DNA from: Agapanthus africanus
Lineage: Eukaryota > Streptophyta > Magnoliopsida > Asparagales > Amaryllidaceae
NCBI GenBank assembly: GCA_030015575.1
Contig: CM057339.1
Span: forward strand, 701,976,761 to 702,040,760
DNA: 64,000 nt
Direction of reading: 5' to 3'
Made by a program: the position numbers and the translations under genes. A model generated the notes under the pieces. It was not told the origin of the DNA. It saw only the letters and a program-made list of their open reading frames with translations, and did not search any database. Shown one piece after another: positions 21,318 through 34,880 of this stretch (the stretch's first letter is position 1; every line of letters starts with the position of its first letter).

Positions 21318-24300
21318 TGTTGGATATAGTGCCCTCAGAGTCAATTATTGGATCACAGGCACATGATTGCAATGATTGAGGGAGGACCTATGCCGGTAGG
21401 ACAGTCTTACTCGAGATGATAGTATGCTATCTGGTTTATCTTTATCATCGTGTACTGCTTTAGGCGACCTTACGAGTCGCTATTACACGTTGATAGAGCC
21501 CCTAGGATTCTTGCTTGACTACCAGCAGTATGAGAGCGATCATATACGGAAGAGCTGGGGTCTATAAGGACATCCTTAAATGGTCCCTAGTCGTAGGAGT
21601 TTCGAGACAGGGCATCGATTCTCCAGAGTAGACTAGTGTATACAGTCGAGACCCCGACGAGGGGCGGTGGCCGGTCTCACAAGCTACTGGTGTCAATCGG
21701 TTCACCTAAGATGTATACAGGTGCTCATTGGGTTATGAGTACACCGGACAGGACCCACCGGGAACCTGCTAGTTGGGATTATACCAGAAGTCAGATAGCA
21801 GTTCCCTGGTGACATGTGTACAGGTTAGTTCATCGACCTGAGATCGTCATTTGTCTCGTGTGAGTTCCCACTGTGCTTTGATTACTACCCTACCACGCTC
21901 AAAGGAGACGTGCAAACAGGTTTTAGTTGGGTACAGTCCCGAGCCATATGGAGGCAGTGAGCGGATCTGCAGAGGTTCGTCTCTCCCGGTATTGGGGGTG
22001 AGGTCGCGCTGTGTCTAGGAGAGCCAGAACATGGAAATTCCTTGGCCAAGATAGGAGATTTGCTGGTAGGTATTCCAGTAGTATCTCAGGGTGTTCTGGG
22101 CTACACTTCGACACGACTTGTACCGCTTTTGGGGGTCTGACTTTTACCAACCCCTTAGGCCCGCCATGCGATGCTCATAGATGAACGGACCGGACTGTAC
22201 GGATATTGTCACTGACAGGCTCAGTAGGGTGTCAGAATGAGTTCGCTCATCGACGTCCCTTTTGGTCAGTACCTGGTAGCCCGTTACGTATTGGCTGATA
22301 CCTCTGACGTGCTAGTAGTTAAATCCATAACCATAGTATTGACGAGTCTTTAGAGTGTAGGTTTTCTAGGCACACTAATGAAGTCTCACAAGTGATCAAA
22401 CATGGCTAATTCAAATTTTACAAGTGCCTACAAACCCTAATACGGATCGTTAACTAGATGTATAGGTGATGCGATGCAAGTTAACGACTTTAACTTAAAA
22501 GGAAAGGGGTTACAACCTTTGTAGATCCGGTCCACCACTTCCTAGGCTCCGCGATGATGTCCCTCCACTGTCCAAATCGGATTCTGGACTCTAGCATCGG
22601 CTTCATCGAAGAAATGGGCAGGCTTGGTCGTCGGCTTTGATGCCGAAGATGATCTACGTCGAGGCATCACTAGATCAAGCTCCCACTTCACCAAGTCATG
22701 AAACTTGTGAAGAAAACACCCTATACTACTTGGCAAGAGGTAGAGGATGAAGAAATAAGAAGTGGGTTCACTTTAGAATTGGATTTCTCATTCATTTTCA
22801 CTAGTTGCCATTGATGGTAGCTAGGTTTTCTTCATGTTGAAGATGAAGAAGAAGAAGAAAAGATATGATAAGTTATTCTCAAAATAGAAAATAATATCAA
22901 TACTTATCATATGGCAACCATGATTAAGCGTAGAGAATAGACCATGGTTAGTTGAATGGTTAGGGTTAGGAGATGAAGATAAAATGGTTGCTTTGGTCAA
23001 AGATGCATGAAGCTACAAGAACCTTCTAGCATGAAAGCAACCATTTAGCTTTTCTTTTCTTTTTCAATCAAAATAAATAGATAAAAGAATAAGTGAAATA
23101 AATCAAGTGAAACCCTAACCATTGACCAACCATGGTTTAAACCAAACATACACCCAAACAAGCATGTATCATCAAACATGATACAATCTTGTGCACAAAA
23201 GTATATCACATATACAATTTGTGTACATCAAGTGAGAAAATCCTTTTAAAGTGAACCAATACTAGTTAATGCAAAGTAATATATCAAATATAAAATTATA
23301 GATTAAATCATTAAATCAACACTTGATTTAACGATCCGGTCATATCGCATATAACCGACTAGTATCCTATGTATCGGCTTATCGAATCAATCCTTGATTC
23401 GATAACTAGGTTATATCACATATAACCAATCGATACATTCATCGCGAGAATGGAATACGGTATCACATACACGAATTATTCTCGGTCCCGCACATATCTC
23501 ATATGCGCTCCTATTTCGTTTCGCTTGAGCTAGGAAACCTGTGTGTAGGACTCTAAAGACTCGTCAATACGCTGGCAGCAGGTGATGATCATATCAAACA
23601 CCCACAAACCGCAAGCGGTCTGCTAAACGTAACGGCCACCCGGGTATTGAGCGATCAGAAGATCGACGAGCAAGCCCGCTCACACTCCTGTGAATCCAAC
23701 CAGCAACACTTACCGTACAGTCCGGTCTGTTCTTCTGATATGCCGCATATCTCGCCTAGGGGTGGTAAACGACAGACCCCAATAGCTTGATAAGTCATGC
23801 CGATGTATTGTCCATAACTATCGTGAAACTACTGATAACTCTTACCAGTATATCACTGCAACCCTGCCCAGGGATTTCCTGTTATGGCCAGTCGAGCATA
23901 GCGCAATTTCAACCCCCAATACCGAGAGAGACGAATCCCCTCCTATCGCTCATTGCCTCCATGTGAATCGGGACTGTACCCAAAAACCACCTGTTTGCAC
24001 GACTCAATAGAGCCGTGGTAGGGTGGAAATCAAAGCACAGTGGGAGACACACAAGACTCTATGACGATCTCGGGTAAACAGACTAAGCTGCACCAGTGTC
24101 ACTAGAGAACTGCCATCTGACGTGAGGTATAATACCATCTGGGAGTTCTCGGCAAGTCCGTTCAGTGTACCCAGTCTCCACTGAGCACCCGCATACCATC
24201 TCCGATGTCAAACACCAATGGATATGGGATCATCCATCGCCCATCACATGGGTCGAGAAGATATACGCTAGTCTACTCTGGAATATCGATGCCCCGTCTC

Positions 24301-25663
24301 GATATTCCCACGACTAGGAACGTTGAAGGATGTACTCATTGACTACCCAGGCCCCACTAGTATGATCTGCATCATAGTCCTGGAAGTCGAGTACACATCC
24401 TAAGGGCTTTATCAACATGTAATCAGAGAGAGACAGAAAATATACATGTCAAGATAAAGAGCAACCAGATAGCGTACTATCATGTCGAGCAAGAAAGTCC
24501 AACCTATATATGTCCCAGCATCCACTACAATATACATCCAATGCAAAGTAATGGCCTCTAGGGCATACATATAACTAACATAGAGTCCACCACACACAGT
24601 TACTCAAGTTTTGGGCGAAACGCTGTAGAGGCCGTATGGAGATATGGCAGGGTTCGATCAGATACGTGCGGTATTGCACGGATCGTGTTCGGACGGATTT
24701 TACTAGCCGGCTTTGGCTTAAGCCGGATCCTAGTATTAAATAGTGTAGATTTTGTCTCTTTGCATTTGTATTCAGTAGGAATACGAATGCAGGTATGTAT
24801 ATGCAGTTGTGGGGTTTTCCTGTAATTTATTACGGGATCAGTTTTCTGAAGTTGCCAGTTTGCATTCCGTTCCGGCCGGTTTTTCTTTGTTCCTTCACGG
24901 CCGGACTTTTGTGATGGAGGAGGTTATTTGCAAGTTTGCAAATAACTAATTATGGAGGGGTTTCTTGCTTTTGTGGGATCATGATTTGATTAGCATCTTT
25001 GCCTTTTCATGATGCTTGAAATTAATTGAGATTAGAGGTGATTTGAATTGGATATGACCTTGTTATCATTGCTCATGGATGTGGTCACCCTCTACTTTTC
25101 CTACCATCACCTCCCTTGATGTTTTTGTTTATTCCTCCACCATTTTGATAAAGAGGGGTCGACCACTTCATTAGAGGAGAGAAGGGGTTCATTTTGGACG
25201 GGGAATTTTTCATTTGATCTCATTCTCCTTGCTACAAAATTCCACATATCACTCCAAAGTTCTTTTTGCCTCCATATTATCATGGCAACTTCAAGACCTC
25301 AAAGAGACATGGTTTCTACACTACATCTACAGCATTCCTTGGACGCATCGGCTAGCCAACTTCGCGCCCGAGTTGCCTCGGTCCAGAGGTGGGAGCCCGT
25401 AAAAGAATTCAGCTACGTGGTGCCCTTTCCGACGAGGAGGTGACGGACGGAGATTCCGCGGGAGATCGGAGTGGAGACGAAGACCGAAGGACACGGATCG
25501 CTTGGTATACTTCTCTACCCATCTTTTAGTTTGCTAGTAGCTAGGTTAATGGCCCGATCCGGGATAATAGTGCGCGGTGGTGCCGGTTTGCAAGTTTGCA
25601 AAGTTTTTCGTTTCCGCATTTCCGGCGTCGGATCGACGGCCGGGGCGCCGCCGTGCACTTACA
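21318..25663 (+). repeat. A2 5' LTR (2116 bp, split by a solo LTR)
   Basis: Starts TGTTGGATATAGTGCC, is interrupted at 22355, resumes at 24586 after the duplicated TAGAG, and ends ACTTACA at 25663. By eye it differs from its 3' partner at few positions. Confidence 0.93.
22351..24585 (-). mobile_element. Solo B-family LTR with target duplication TAGAG
   Basis: LTR 22356-24580 (2225 bp), minus orientation: its own strand starts TGTTAGTTATATGTATGCC and ends CCTACA. The duplications 22351-22355 and 24581-24585 are both TAGAG. No internal sequence is present, so this is a solo LTR left by LTR-LTR recombination of a B-type Copia element that had inserted in the A2 5' LTR. Confidence 0.93.
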
Positions 25664-25682
25664 TTAGTATCAGAGCCATGCC
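25664..25682 (+). other. A2 primer binding site, mutated
   Basis: TTAGTATCAGAGCCATGCC instead of TGGTATCAGAGCC; two of the first three bases are changed, so priming by tRNA-iMet would be weakened. Confidence 0.8.
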
Positions 25683-28600
25683 ATTAACCATGCCTAGCTT
25701 GCTCTAGTATGTTTAGAACTCGATCGAACAAAAATCCCCAAAAACCGTAATTTCCAATGCTTCATGTTTCTGTCGAAATTTTTTCAGCTCCAAAAATTTT
25801 TCAGGTTGTTGCAGAAACACGTGCAGGTAATTCTAAGCATTCTGTAAAAATTTGGTCGCTTGAACTCACTATATCACCGCGGAACCGCGGCCAAACCCAT
25901 GCTTGGGCCGCGGTTCCGCCGCGCTTTGTACTGTTCATTGTACCAAAATTTTACAGTGGGCTTATGAGTTAAAAATGGGTGTTTTGGGATATTCTTTTTG
26001 TTCCCAGATTTTCTGTGAGTACTACAGTACTGCTTGGGGCCCACTTCGATAAATTTGTTCGATCGGAAATTTTTAACATACTAGTTCACAGTATTTACAT
26101 TATATCTGTGACCGTGAATGTCACTCGATCGGTAAATCCAGTCTATCTGCTATAGCCCTTTTAGACAGATTTGCAAACTTGACATTCACGTTGATGTTCT
26201 GTGTTGTGCTGTGATGTTGCGGATTGGTCGTGGGGATAGCCTGGATGCAATGTTAGTACAGTTTTGTTTTATATGTAAATTTGATATTGCGGGGCGAGCG
26301 TCCGACATGTGGACTGCCGTCACCGCCTGTTTGTATTATTCTTTTGGGGCACGACCAGGTTGCGGTCGATGTACCCGTTGTATGTATATTTTACTTTTTG
26401 TACTAGGATTACCCCGCGGAGGGGTGCACGGATAGCCGGGTTCTAGAGGGCAACGGGCCCGCATCTCATGGCATTGAGACGGAGGGGGCTTTACTCTAGA
26501 ATTGGCAGGGCTATTCGCCGCACTTGTAGGGGGTACAGGTTGACCCAGGAGAGGTGCCCAAGTTACTGGATTCCGTGAAGTGCTGGATGGTCCATTCGTT
26601 ACTATATTTTTCTAAAAAGCTATCCGTTCCTTCAACGATATCAAGTTCATTACGTTAAAGGTTTTCGCCAGAAACCATTCGTAGCCCTCCGTCATTTCAG
26701 AACGGTAGCACTTAGTATTCATGCTATGTATGTTGGCCTTCGTCAAGGCATAGTGTATGGTAGCTATTTGTTACTTTTCTGCAGCATAGATAGATGCGTT
26801 GGTTTGGGACAGTCGTACTACTATTTTGGCCTTCGTCAAGGGTATGTACGGGTGGATTCAAATTAACCTGGATAATGACGGGTAGAACTTGACATGTGAC
26901 TTATGATATGTTGGCCTTCGTCAAGGTCATAAGAGCATGGGGTAAAAATCCACATCGGGAGTTTCTAAAGAAACTGAAACTTGCCAGATATGCGCATACC
27001 TTCTGGAGTGTGATAACGTGAACGGATTCCGTCACGTTATCATGCGATGAGAGTTGGATGCCGATTCCCACTGATGAGTTGGTTTACTCCTCGGGTGATC
27101 CCGGCTAATTCTTCTTTCAGGTTTGGGGAAGAACTTAACGTTACAGTGGGAGGTTTCCAGATTAGATAAAGTGATAACCATTCTGATCTAGGTTAGAGTG
27201 CACGCTGAGTGTTTCTTTTCTCTCTCTCTTTGACAGCGACCATTGACCCGACCCTAGACTATGACTCGGTGACCTAGTTGATCGAACCTTCTTAACACTG
27301 GCTTTTGGATTGTCAGAGTTGCAAACCTCATTGCCACTCCTACTTTTACCCTTTTCTCCAGGACACCCCGTATTACTACGAATGTCCACTTCCATTGGAC
27401 AAAACCATCGTATGGTTATATACGAACTCGGAAGGAACTTGTTCCAGTTCGGGGATGGATCCTGGTTCAGGAGAAATAGGAATAAGGTTTATTCGGCTGT
27501 CTTTTATCTTCACCTTCTCTCGCATTGCGAGTGCTCCTGGGATTATGACAGTACACCCATTATGCTTATTGGATAGTCTTCTTCCAAACCATAGGCTGGT
27601 GCCGAACGGTAGGGAAGGAAGAAAACCATTTGGCCTAAAGGGGTGTGCAGAAGGTAATGACTAAAGACATAAAAAGGGATTTAGAGAAGTGGCAAAGAAT
27701 TATACGGTTACAGTTGTGAATCTGGATAATGGAAGAGGCATTACTGGGAATACCCGGATACCCCATCGAAACATTTCAATGTTTCAGTTTTACTGTGTAC
27801 TGTTAAAAGAAAACTGATTTCCCAATTAGACACTTGCTCCAGGGTATGTATTTACCAGGTTTGATTCTCACATCTGTATGGTTTTACAGATGATGAGTGG
27901 GAGTAAGTTATTGGGAATTAGGTGATCATCCTTATTATATCGGAATTCATTGTAATTAGTGATATTTGAGGAAGTCACCTGGGTTGTTTGCCGGACGGCA
28001 AATATTTGGTTTTGAATATCTGTTGTTATGCACCAATTTCAAATTGACATATCTATACGTCTATTTTTATAGAGTGAGATATACCTTTTGAAATTATGTC
28101 TATGACATTTACCTATATCAGTGGATGGTTAGGTAAGGAGCATTGAACAGCGGTGTAATTCTTCTTAACCATAAGTACAGTTTTCAACCTACAACACACA
28201 GTGAATGAGTTATTAGACTCAGCGGACTTATACAAAGTATTGTATGTTGTCCAGTATCCATTAGGACAGAGGGGTAGATACTCGTACTATATTCTGTTTA
28301 CTTGTGACTTCTCTAGTTCTTAGACAGGTGTTTCGTAGAAACACAGGGTCTAAGTTTTGAGAAGTTATAGGTATATGAATAAAGTAGAGAACCAGGTGTT
28401 GCAAGCATCGGGATTCTTCAAGGTGATCGAAGATGTAGATACTTGTGTGTAGTATTCAGTTGATAGTAATGGTTAAGAGATCATGCTTCTCTTTCAGGTT
28501 ACTCATAATTGGAAGTACTCCTAAGTTGAGTAACGCTGATCGGCCTCCTTCCATTTAGTTGACATGCACTGGAGACAGATGCGTGATTTGAATGTGGTTC

Positions 28601-28730
28601 AATTAAATCAGTGCCTCTGTTTCTATATTGGATATAGAACAGTTCATATCTTGACAATGTTAAGATACGGGGAGTTGTCCGGCTTATGCTTAAAAACAGA
28701 CTCCGGATAACTCAAGGCACGTTTCTGTAA
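25683..28730 (+). other. A2 leader and 5' internal region, structured and non-coding
   Basis: The counterpart of A1 1561-5749. It keeps the GC-rich hairpin (25877-25921), the long stem (26113-26123 with 26180-26190), the triple hairpins (26733-26746, 26826-26839, 26911-26924), the 11-bp stem-loop (27011-27042) and the small palindrome (27987-28002). It lacks the twin unit and one ~400-bp block. ORFs across 27305-27664 in two frames read through the single block and match no known protein. Confidence 0.6.
25877..25921. repeat. GC-rich hairpin in A2 leader
   Basis: Arms CCGCGGAACCGCGGCC and GGCCGCGGTTCCGCCGC, with a 13-base loop ending in TTGG. This is the cleanest copy of the module. Confidence 0.85.
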
Positions 28731-30240
28731 TGGCTGTTTGTGGATTGACCCGGGCTATGACGAGGGTTGGCTTTCTACCATCTGGAAGATCAATAGTGAT
28801 ATTGTTCTAGACTCACCACAGTTTTAACAAAAATGTTTTTTTTTCAAAAAACAGTAGTGGGAGTATGGTAGAACTGGAAGTGATTCCAGAACCGCAAACG
28901 ATTACTGAAGATTTGATAAGAACCTAAAGATTCAATCTGGTTTGACATTCCATTGACCACTCCGCAGATAAAGTGGGTAACCTCAGGCGCTCGAGAGGTA
29001 CTTCGGTATGCTCAAGGACGGTAGCAGGGAGGTTCTTGTTTGCCCAGACTTGCCATTGCTGTTGTTCCAGACTGTGAGACCCGACAGGAGGATGAGTATA
29101 GCGTCGTTCTAAACTGGCTTTAGAAGCGTACGTGTATATGACTCTGCCAGAGGGTTGTCGTAGTCAGTGGGAGCAGCGGAAGCATTGGTGGACATCAGGC
29201 TTATGTCTATTTATAGACTAAAGCAGATATAGCGGAGATAGATCATCTATTTCTGATATGACAGTCATAGGTTTGACTTTATCAGAATAGGGGATGGATC
29301 TGTTAAGAAGGTAGTAGGGTGTGATGTCTTGGTATTTGGATGACATACACAGAGTAGGAAGTGATATTCTTATACTATGATCGGTTATACTTTGGTCGTC
29401 ACACAGTGATTTCTCCACATAGGACTTGGATATTATATCAAACATTCTGGTCACTAGATCTATGGTTTTAGATCTAGATTTGGGTGGTTTCCTAATCAGG
29501 GTACTTAGACAGCATTCTAAGAGTATTTAGAATGGACGACTCCTGGCATGGTGGAGTACCAGCAGGTAATGGAGTCACCCTCTCTAAAGGTGTCTTACAG
29601 ACTAAAGGGGAGAGGGATGTGCATGATTGGCAGATCATTTGCTTAGGCAATTGAGTCAATCATGAGATGTCAAGTACCACACCAGATGTTGTTCTTGCAG
29701 GAAATGCAATAAGTTGATATTAATCCAATCCTAGAGAAACGGTCGGAAGCAGTTTTAGAACATAAATGGATGTTCTAGGAATTTGATAACGGCAGCCTCC
29801 TTTAGGAGACGGTTATCATTCCAGACTTCCAAGGTGACCTGGATGGCAGAGTGGCTGTCAGAGTTATAGTTTTCCCTCTGACGAGGGGCAGTAGTTTAGA
29901 CAGCTGGTCCAAGCAGATACTGAGGGAAGGCATGGCGCAGGATACTGATTAAGTTCAGTTGACGATACAGTCTAAGAAGTTTGGATTTGGAGTTCATTTT
30001 TGAGCTAGGTCCCATCAGACATCCAGACATTCTAAGACAGGTATTGCTCATTTCGGGAGATGGCTTTCTCTGCTAACTTGAGATAAAGAGAGACATAGAA
30101 AGAAACATCAGAGCGGATCCACTCACTGAGGCTATTCCTCGAACGCAATAGTTTCGCAAATGAGCTTTGTGAGACTGACCAGTAGAGGAGTTGGGTGTTC
30201 GGTATCATACGGGCTGTGAGTATGCGACATCGCAATAATT
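28731..30240 (+). pseudogene. pol: Decayed Copia pol of A2
   Basis: Co-linear with A1 5750-7230. A VYMTLPEG-like motif lies at about 29123-29155. An RNase H remnant with FQGDLDG followed by SGCQSYSF falls around 29835-29880, in the place of the RNase H segment before SGYVF. DPLTEAIPRTQ is at 30116-30148. The stop after the hinge is the same as in A1 and A3. Many other stops and frame changes occur. Confidence 0.75.
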
Positions 30241-30263
30241 AACCTTGAGTGCAAGTGGGAGAT

Positions 30264-32379
30264 TGTTGGATATAGTGCCCTCAGAGTCAATTATTGGATC
30301 ACAGGAACGTGATTGCAATGATTGAGGGAGGACCTATGCCGGTAGGACAGTCTTACTCGAGATGATAGTATGCTATCTGGTTTATCTTTATCATCGTGTA
30401 CTGCTTTAGGTGACCTTATGAGTCGCTATTACACGTTGATAGAGCCCCTAGGATTCTTGCTTGACTACCAGCAGTATGAGGGCGATCATATACGTGAGAG
30501 CTGGGGTCTATAAGCACATCCTTAAATGGTCCCTAGTCGTGGGAGTTTCGAGACAGGGCATCGATTCTCCAGAGTAGACTAGTGTATACAGTCGAGACCC
30601 CGACGAGGGGCAGTGGCCGGTCTCACAAGCCACTGGTGTCAGTCGGTTCACCTAAGATGTATACAGGTGCTCATTGGGTTATGAGTACACCGGACAGGAC
30701 CCGCCGGGAACCTGCTAGTTGGGATTATACCAGACGTCAGATAGCAGTTCCCTGGTGACATGTGTACAGGTTAGTTCATCGACCTGAGATCGTCATTTGT
30801 CTCGTGTGAGTTCCCACTGTGCTTTGATTACTACCCTACCACGCTCAAAGGAGACGTGCAAACAGGTTTTAGTTGGGTACAGTCCCGAGCCATATGGAGG
30901 CAGTAAGCGGATCTGCAGGGGTTCGTCTCTCCCGGTATTGGGGGTGAGGTTGCGCTGTGTCTAGGAGAGCCAGAACATGGAAAGTCCTTGGCTAAGGCAG
31001 GAGATTTGCTGGTAGGTATTCCAGTAGTATCTCAGGGTGTTCTAGGCTACACTCCGACACGACTTGTACCGCTTTTAGGGGTCTGACTTTTACCAACCCC
31101 CTAGGCCCGCCATGCGATGCTTATAGACGAACGGATTGGACTGTACGGATATTGTCACTGACAGGCTTAGTAGGGTGTCAGGATGAGTTCGCTCATCGAC
31201 GTCCCTTTTGGTCAGTACCTGGTAGCCCGTTACGTATTGGCTAATACCTCTGACGTGCTAGTGGTTAAATCCACAACCATAGTATTGACGAGTCTTTAGA
31301 GTCCACCACACACAGTTACTCAAGTTTTGGGCGAAACGCTGTAGAGGCCGTATGGAGATATGGCAAGGTTCGATCAGATACGTGCGGTATTGCACGGATC
31401 GTGATCGGACGGATTTTACTAGCCGGCTTTGGCTTAAGCCGGATCCTAGTATTAGATAGTGTATATTTTGTCTTTTTGCATTTGTATTCAGTGGGAATAC
31501 GAATGCGGGCATGTATATGCAGTTGTGGAGTTTTCCTGTAATTTATTACAGGATCAGTTTTCTGAAGTTGCCAGTTTGCATTCCGTTCCGGCCGGTTTTT
31601 CTTTGTTCCTTCTCGGCCGGACTTTTGTGATGGAGGGGGTTATTTGCAAGTTTGAAAATAACTAATTGTGGAGGGGTTTCTTGCTTTTGTGGGATCATGA
31701 TTTGATTAGCATCTTTGCCTTTTCATGATGCTTGAAATTAATTGAGATTAGAGTTGATTTGAATTGGATATGACCTTGTTATCATTGCTTATGGATGTGG
31801 TCACCCTCTACATTTCCTACCATCACCTCCCTTGATGTTTTTGTTCATTCCTCCACCATTTTGATAAAGAGGGGCCGGCCACTTCATTAGAGGATAGAAG
31901 GGGTTCATTTTGGATGGGGAATTTTTCATTTGATCTCATTCTCCTTGCTACAAAATTCCACATATCACTCCAAAGTTCTTTTTGCCTCCATATTATCATG
32001 GCAACTTCAAGACCTCAAAGAGACATGGTCTCTACACTACATCTACAGCATTCCTTGGACGTGTCGGCTAGCCAACTTCGCGCCCGAGTTGCCTCAGTCC
32101 AGAGGTGGGAGCCCTTAAAAGAATTCGGCTACGTGGTGCCCTTTCCGACGAGGAGGTGACGGACGGAGATTCTGCGGGAGATCGGAGTGGAGACGAAGAC
32201 CGAAGGACACGGATCGTTTAGTATACTTCTCTACCCATCTTTTAATTTGCTAGTAGCTAGGTTAATGGCCCGATCCGGGATAATAGTGCGCGGTGGTGCC
32301 GGTTTGCAAGTTTGCAAAGTTTTTCGTTTCCGCATTTCCGGCGTCGGATCGACGGCCGGGGCGCCGCCGTGCACTTACA
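30264..32379 (+). repeat. A2 3' LTR (2116 bp)
   Basis: Preceded by the polypurine tract GCAAGTGGGAGAT (30251-30263). TG...CA ends; followed by AATGG (32380-32384), the right target duplication. Confidence 0.95.
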
Positions 32380-32384
32380 AATGG

Positions 32385-32712
32385 TTGTGTGTGAGTGTGT
32401 AGAAGTTTCCTCAATTATTACACTTATCAAGTCTTTTCTTAATTTTTTGTTTTATTTTTATTTTCTAATTTAACTTGTCCTAGAATTATCTAGAATTATG
32501 GAGACAACTAGAGAAAGAAAGAGCATGCTACAAACTAAGTGTTGTGTTGTCATGTTCATATTTGTATAATTAACCCATTCAAATTTGTAATTTACACTAA
32601 TTAAATGTATAATGAAAGGTTAAAATAATATTTAAAATAATTAATTAAGAAAAAAATATTTAATTAAACTAGCAATTTATAAGTGACTAAATAAATACCA
32701 CATACTAGCAAT
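32385..32712 (-). repeat. C-minus LTR, right part
   Basis: A-T-rich continuation of LTR C-minus after A2. Compared with C-plus (52728-53095), about 40 bases of the LTR start appear to be missing where A3 begins. Confidence 0.55.
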
Positions 32713-34862
32713 TGTTGGAGATAGTGCCCTCAGAGTCAATTATTGGATCACAGGTACGTGATTGCAATCATTGAGGGGGGGACCTGTCCCAGTAGGACAG
32801 TCTTACTCAAGATGATAGTATGCTATCTGGTTTATCTTTATCATCGTGTACTGCTTTAGGTGACCTGACAGGTCGCTATTACACGTTGATAGAGCCCCTA
32901 GGATTCTTGCTTGACCACCAGCAGTATGAGGGCGATCATATACATGGGAGCTGGGGTCTATAAGCACATCCTTAAAAGGTCCCTAGTCGTGGGAGTTTCG
33001 AGACAGGGCATCGATACTCCATTAGTAGACTAGTGTATACAGTCGAGACCCCGACGAGGGACGGTGGCCGGTCTCACAAGCCACTGGTGTCAGTTGGTTC
33101 ACCTAAGATGTATACAGGTGCTCATTGGGTTATGAGTACACCGGACAGGACTCGCCGGGAACCTGCTAGTTGGGATTATACCAGATGTCAGATGGCAGTT
33201 CCCTGGTGACATGTGTACAGGTTAGTTCATCGACCTGGGGATCGTCATTTGTCTCGTGTGAGTTCCCACTGTACTTTGATTACTACCCTACCACGGCTCA
33301 AAGGAGTCGTGCAAACAGGTTTTAGTTGGGTACAGTCCCGAGCCACATGGAGGCAGTGAGCGGATCTGCAGGGGTTCGTCTCTCCCGGTATTGGGGGTGA
33401 GGTCGCGCTGTGTCTAGGAGAGCCATTACACAAAGCCCTCGGCCGAGGCAGGAGATTTACTGGTAGGTATTCCAGTAGTATCTCATGGTGTTCTGGGCTA
33501 CACTCCGACACGACTTGTACCGCTTTTGGGGGTCTGACTTTTACCAACCCCCTAGGCCCGCCATGCGATACTCATAGACGAACGGATCGGACTGTACGGA
33601 TATTGTCACTGACAGGCTCAGTAGGGTGTCAGGATGAGTTCGCTCATCGACGTCCCTTTTGGTCAATAGCTGGTGGCCCGTCACGTATGGCTAATACCTC
33701 TGACGTGCTGGTGGTTAAATCCACAGCCATAGTATTGACGAGTATTTAGAGTCCACCACACACTCAGTTACTCAAGTTTCGGGCGAAACGCTGTAGAGGC
33801 CGTATGGAGATATGGCAGGGTTCGATCAGATACGTGCGGTATTGCACGGATCGTGATCGGACGGATTTTACTAGCTGGCTTTGGTTTAAGCCGGATCCTA
33901 GTATTAGACAGTGTAGATTTTGTCTCGTTGCATTTGTATTCAGTGGGAATACAAATGCGGGCATGTATATGCAGTAGCGGGGTTTTCCTGTAATCTATTA
34001 CGGGATCAGTTATCTGAAGTTGCCAGTTTGCATTCCGTTCCGGCCGGTTTTCCTTTGTTCCTTCGTGGCCGGACTTTTCCGATGGAGGGGGTTATTTGCA
34101 AGTTTGCAAATAATTTATTGGGGAGGGGTTTCTTGCATTTGTGAGATTATGATATGACCATCATCATTATATTCTTTTTCCATCTTTTCTTTTGCTTTAA
34201 TGGTGATTAGAATGGATTAGGACTTGGTGAGAGTTGATATGACTTTGTTATGATGGCTTTTGGTTGTGGTCACCCTCCACCTTTTACTACGATCACCTCC
34301 CTTCATGGTTGATGTTTTTCTCTCCACCATATTTCAAAAGGGGGGCTGGCCACACTATGAGAGGAGAGAATGAGAGAGTTCATTTTTCTAGTATGGTATT
34401 TATTCATCTCTCATTTCTTCATGCTTGGATAGATGAAACACCTTCCTCCTCTTCCAATGTTCTTTCTCTTCTCCATCACCTAATGGCAACTTCGCAAACC
34501 CCAAAGAGACAATCCTCTACACTACAACCTACAGTACCCTTGGACGCGTCGGCTGGCCAACTTCACGCCCGAGTTGCCTCGGTCCAGAGGTGGGAGCCCG
34601 TAAAAGAATCCGGCTACGTGGTACCCTTTCCGACGAGAAGACGACGAATGGTGATTCCGCAGGAGATCGGGACGACGACGAGAAGACCGAAGGACACGGA
34701 TCGCTCGGTATATCTCTCACCCCTTCTCTAGTTAGCTAGTATAGGTTAATGGTTACGATACGGGTATATTGTCCGCGGTAGCGCCAGTTTAAAAGTTAAG
34801 AAAAATTTTGATTCCGCATTTTGGCCTCGAGTAGACGGCCGGGGCGCTGCCGTGGAGCAACA
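32713..34862 (+). repeat. A3 5' LTR (2150 bp)
   Basis: Starts TGTTGGAGATAGTGCC and ends GAGCAACA before the PBS. It differs from A1 and A2 in a 34140-34500 segment that looks like an independent variable region. Confidence 0.93.
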
Positions 34863-34880
34863 TGGTATCAGAGCCACGCC
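34863..34880 (+). other. A3 primer binding site (tRNA-iMet)
   Basis: TGGTATCAGAGCCACGCC, identical to A1. Confidence 0.9.

Larger units (their letters stand above)
21318..32379 (+). mobile_element. A2: complete A-family element with nested solo LTR
   Basis: Both LTRs are present. Removing the nested B LTR and its 5-bp duplication leaves a 5' LTR of 2116 bp, exactly the length of the 3' LTR (30264-32379). The flanks carry a perfect AATGG target duplication, so the insertion into LTR C-minus is fully resolved. The internal region is 4.6 kb, about 1.1 kb shorter than in A1 and A3. This is due to one deletion at about 26599 (the counterpart of A1 2470-3206) and to having only one copy of the ~400-bp block. 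Confidence 0.95.

Noticed and set aside
27305..27664. ORFs reading LQDTPYYYECPLPLDK... in the A-family internal blocks (also near 37126-37497)
   Set aside because: Similar peptides appear in two frames and in several block copies, but always with nearby stops and frame changes. They reflect the repeated DNA block, not a conserved protein.
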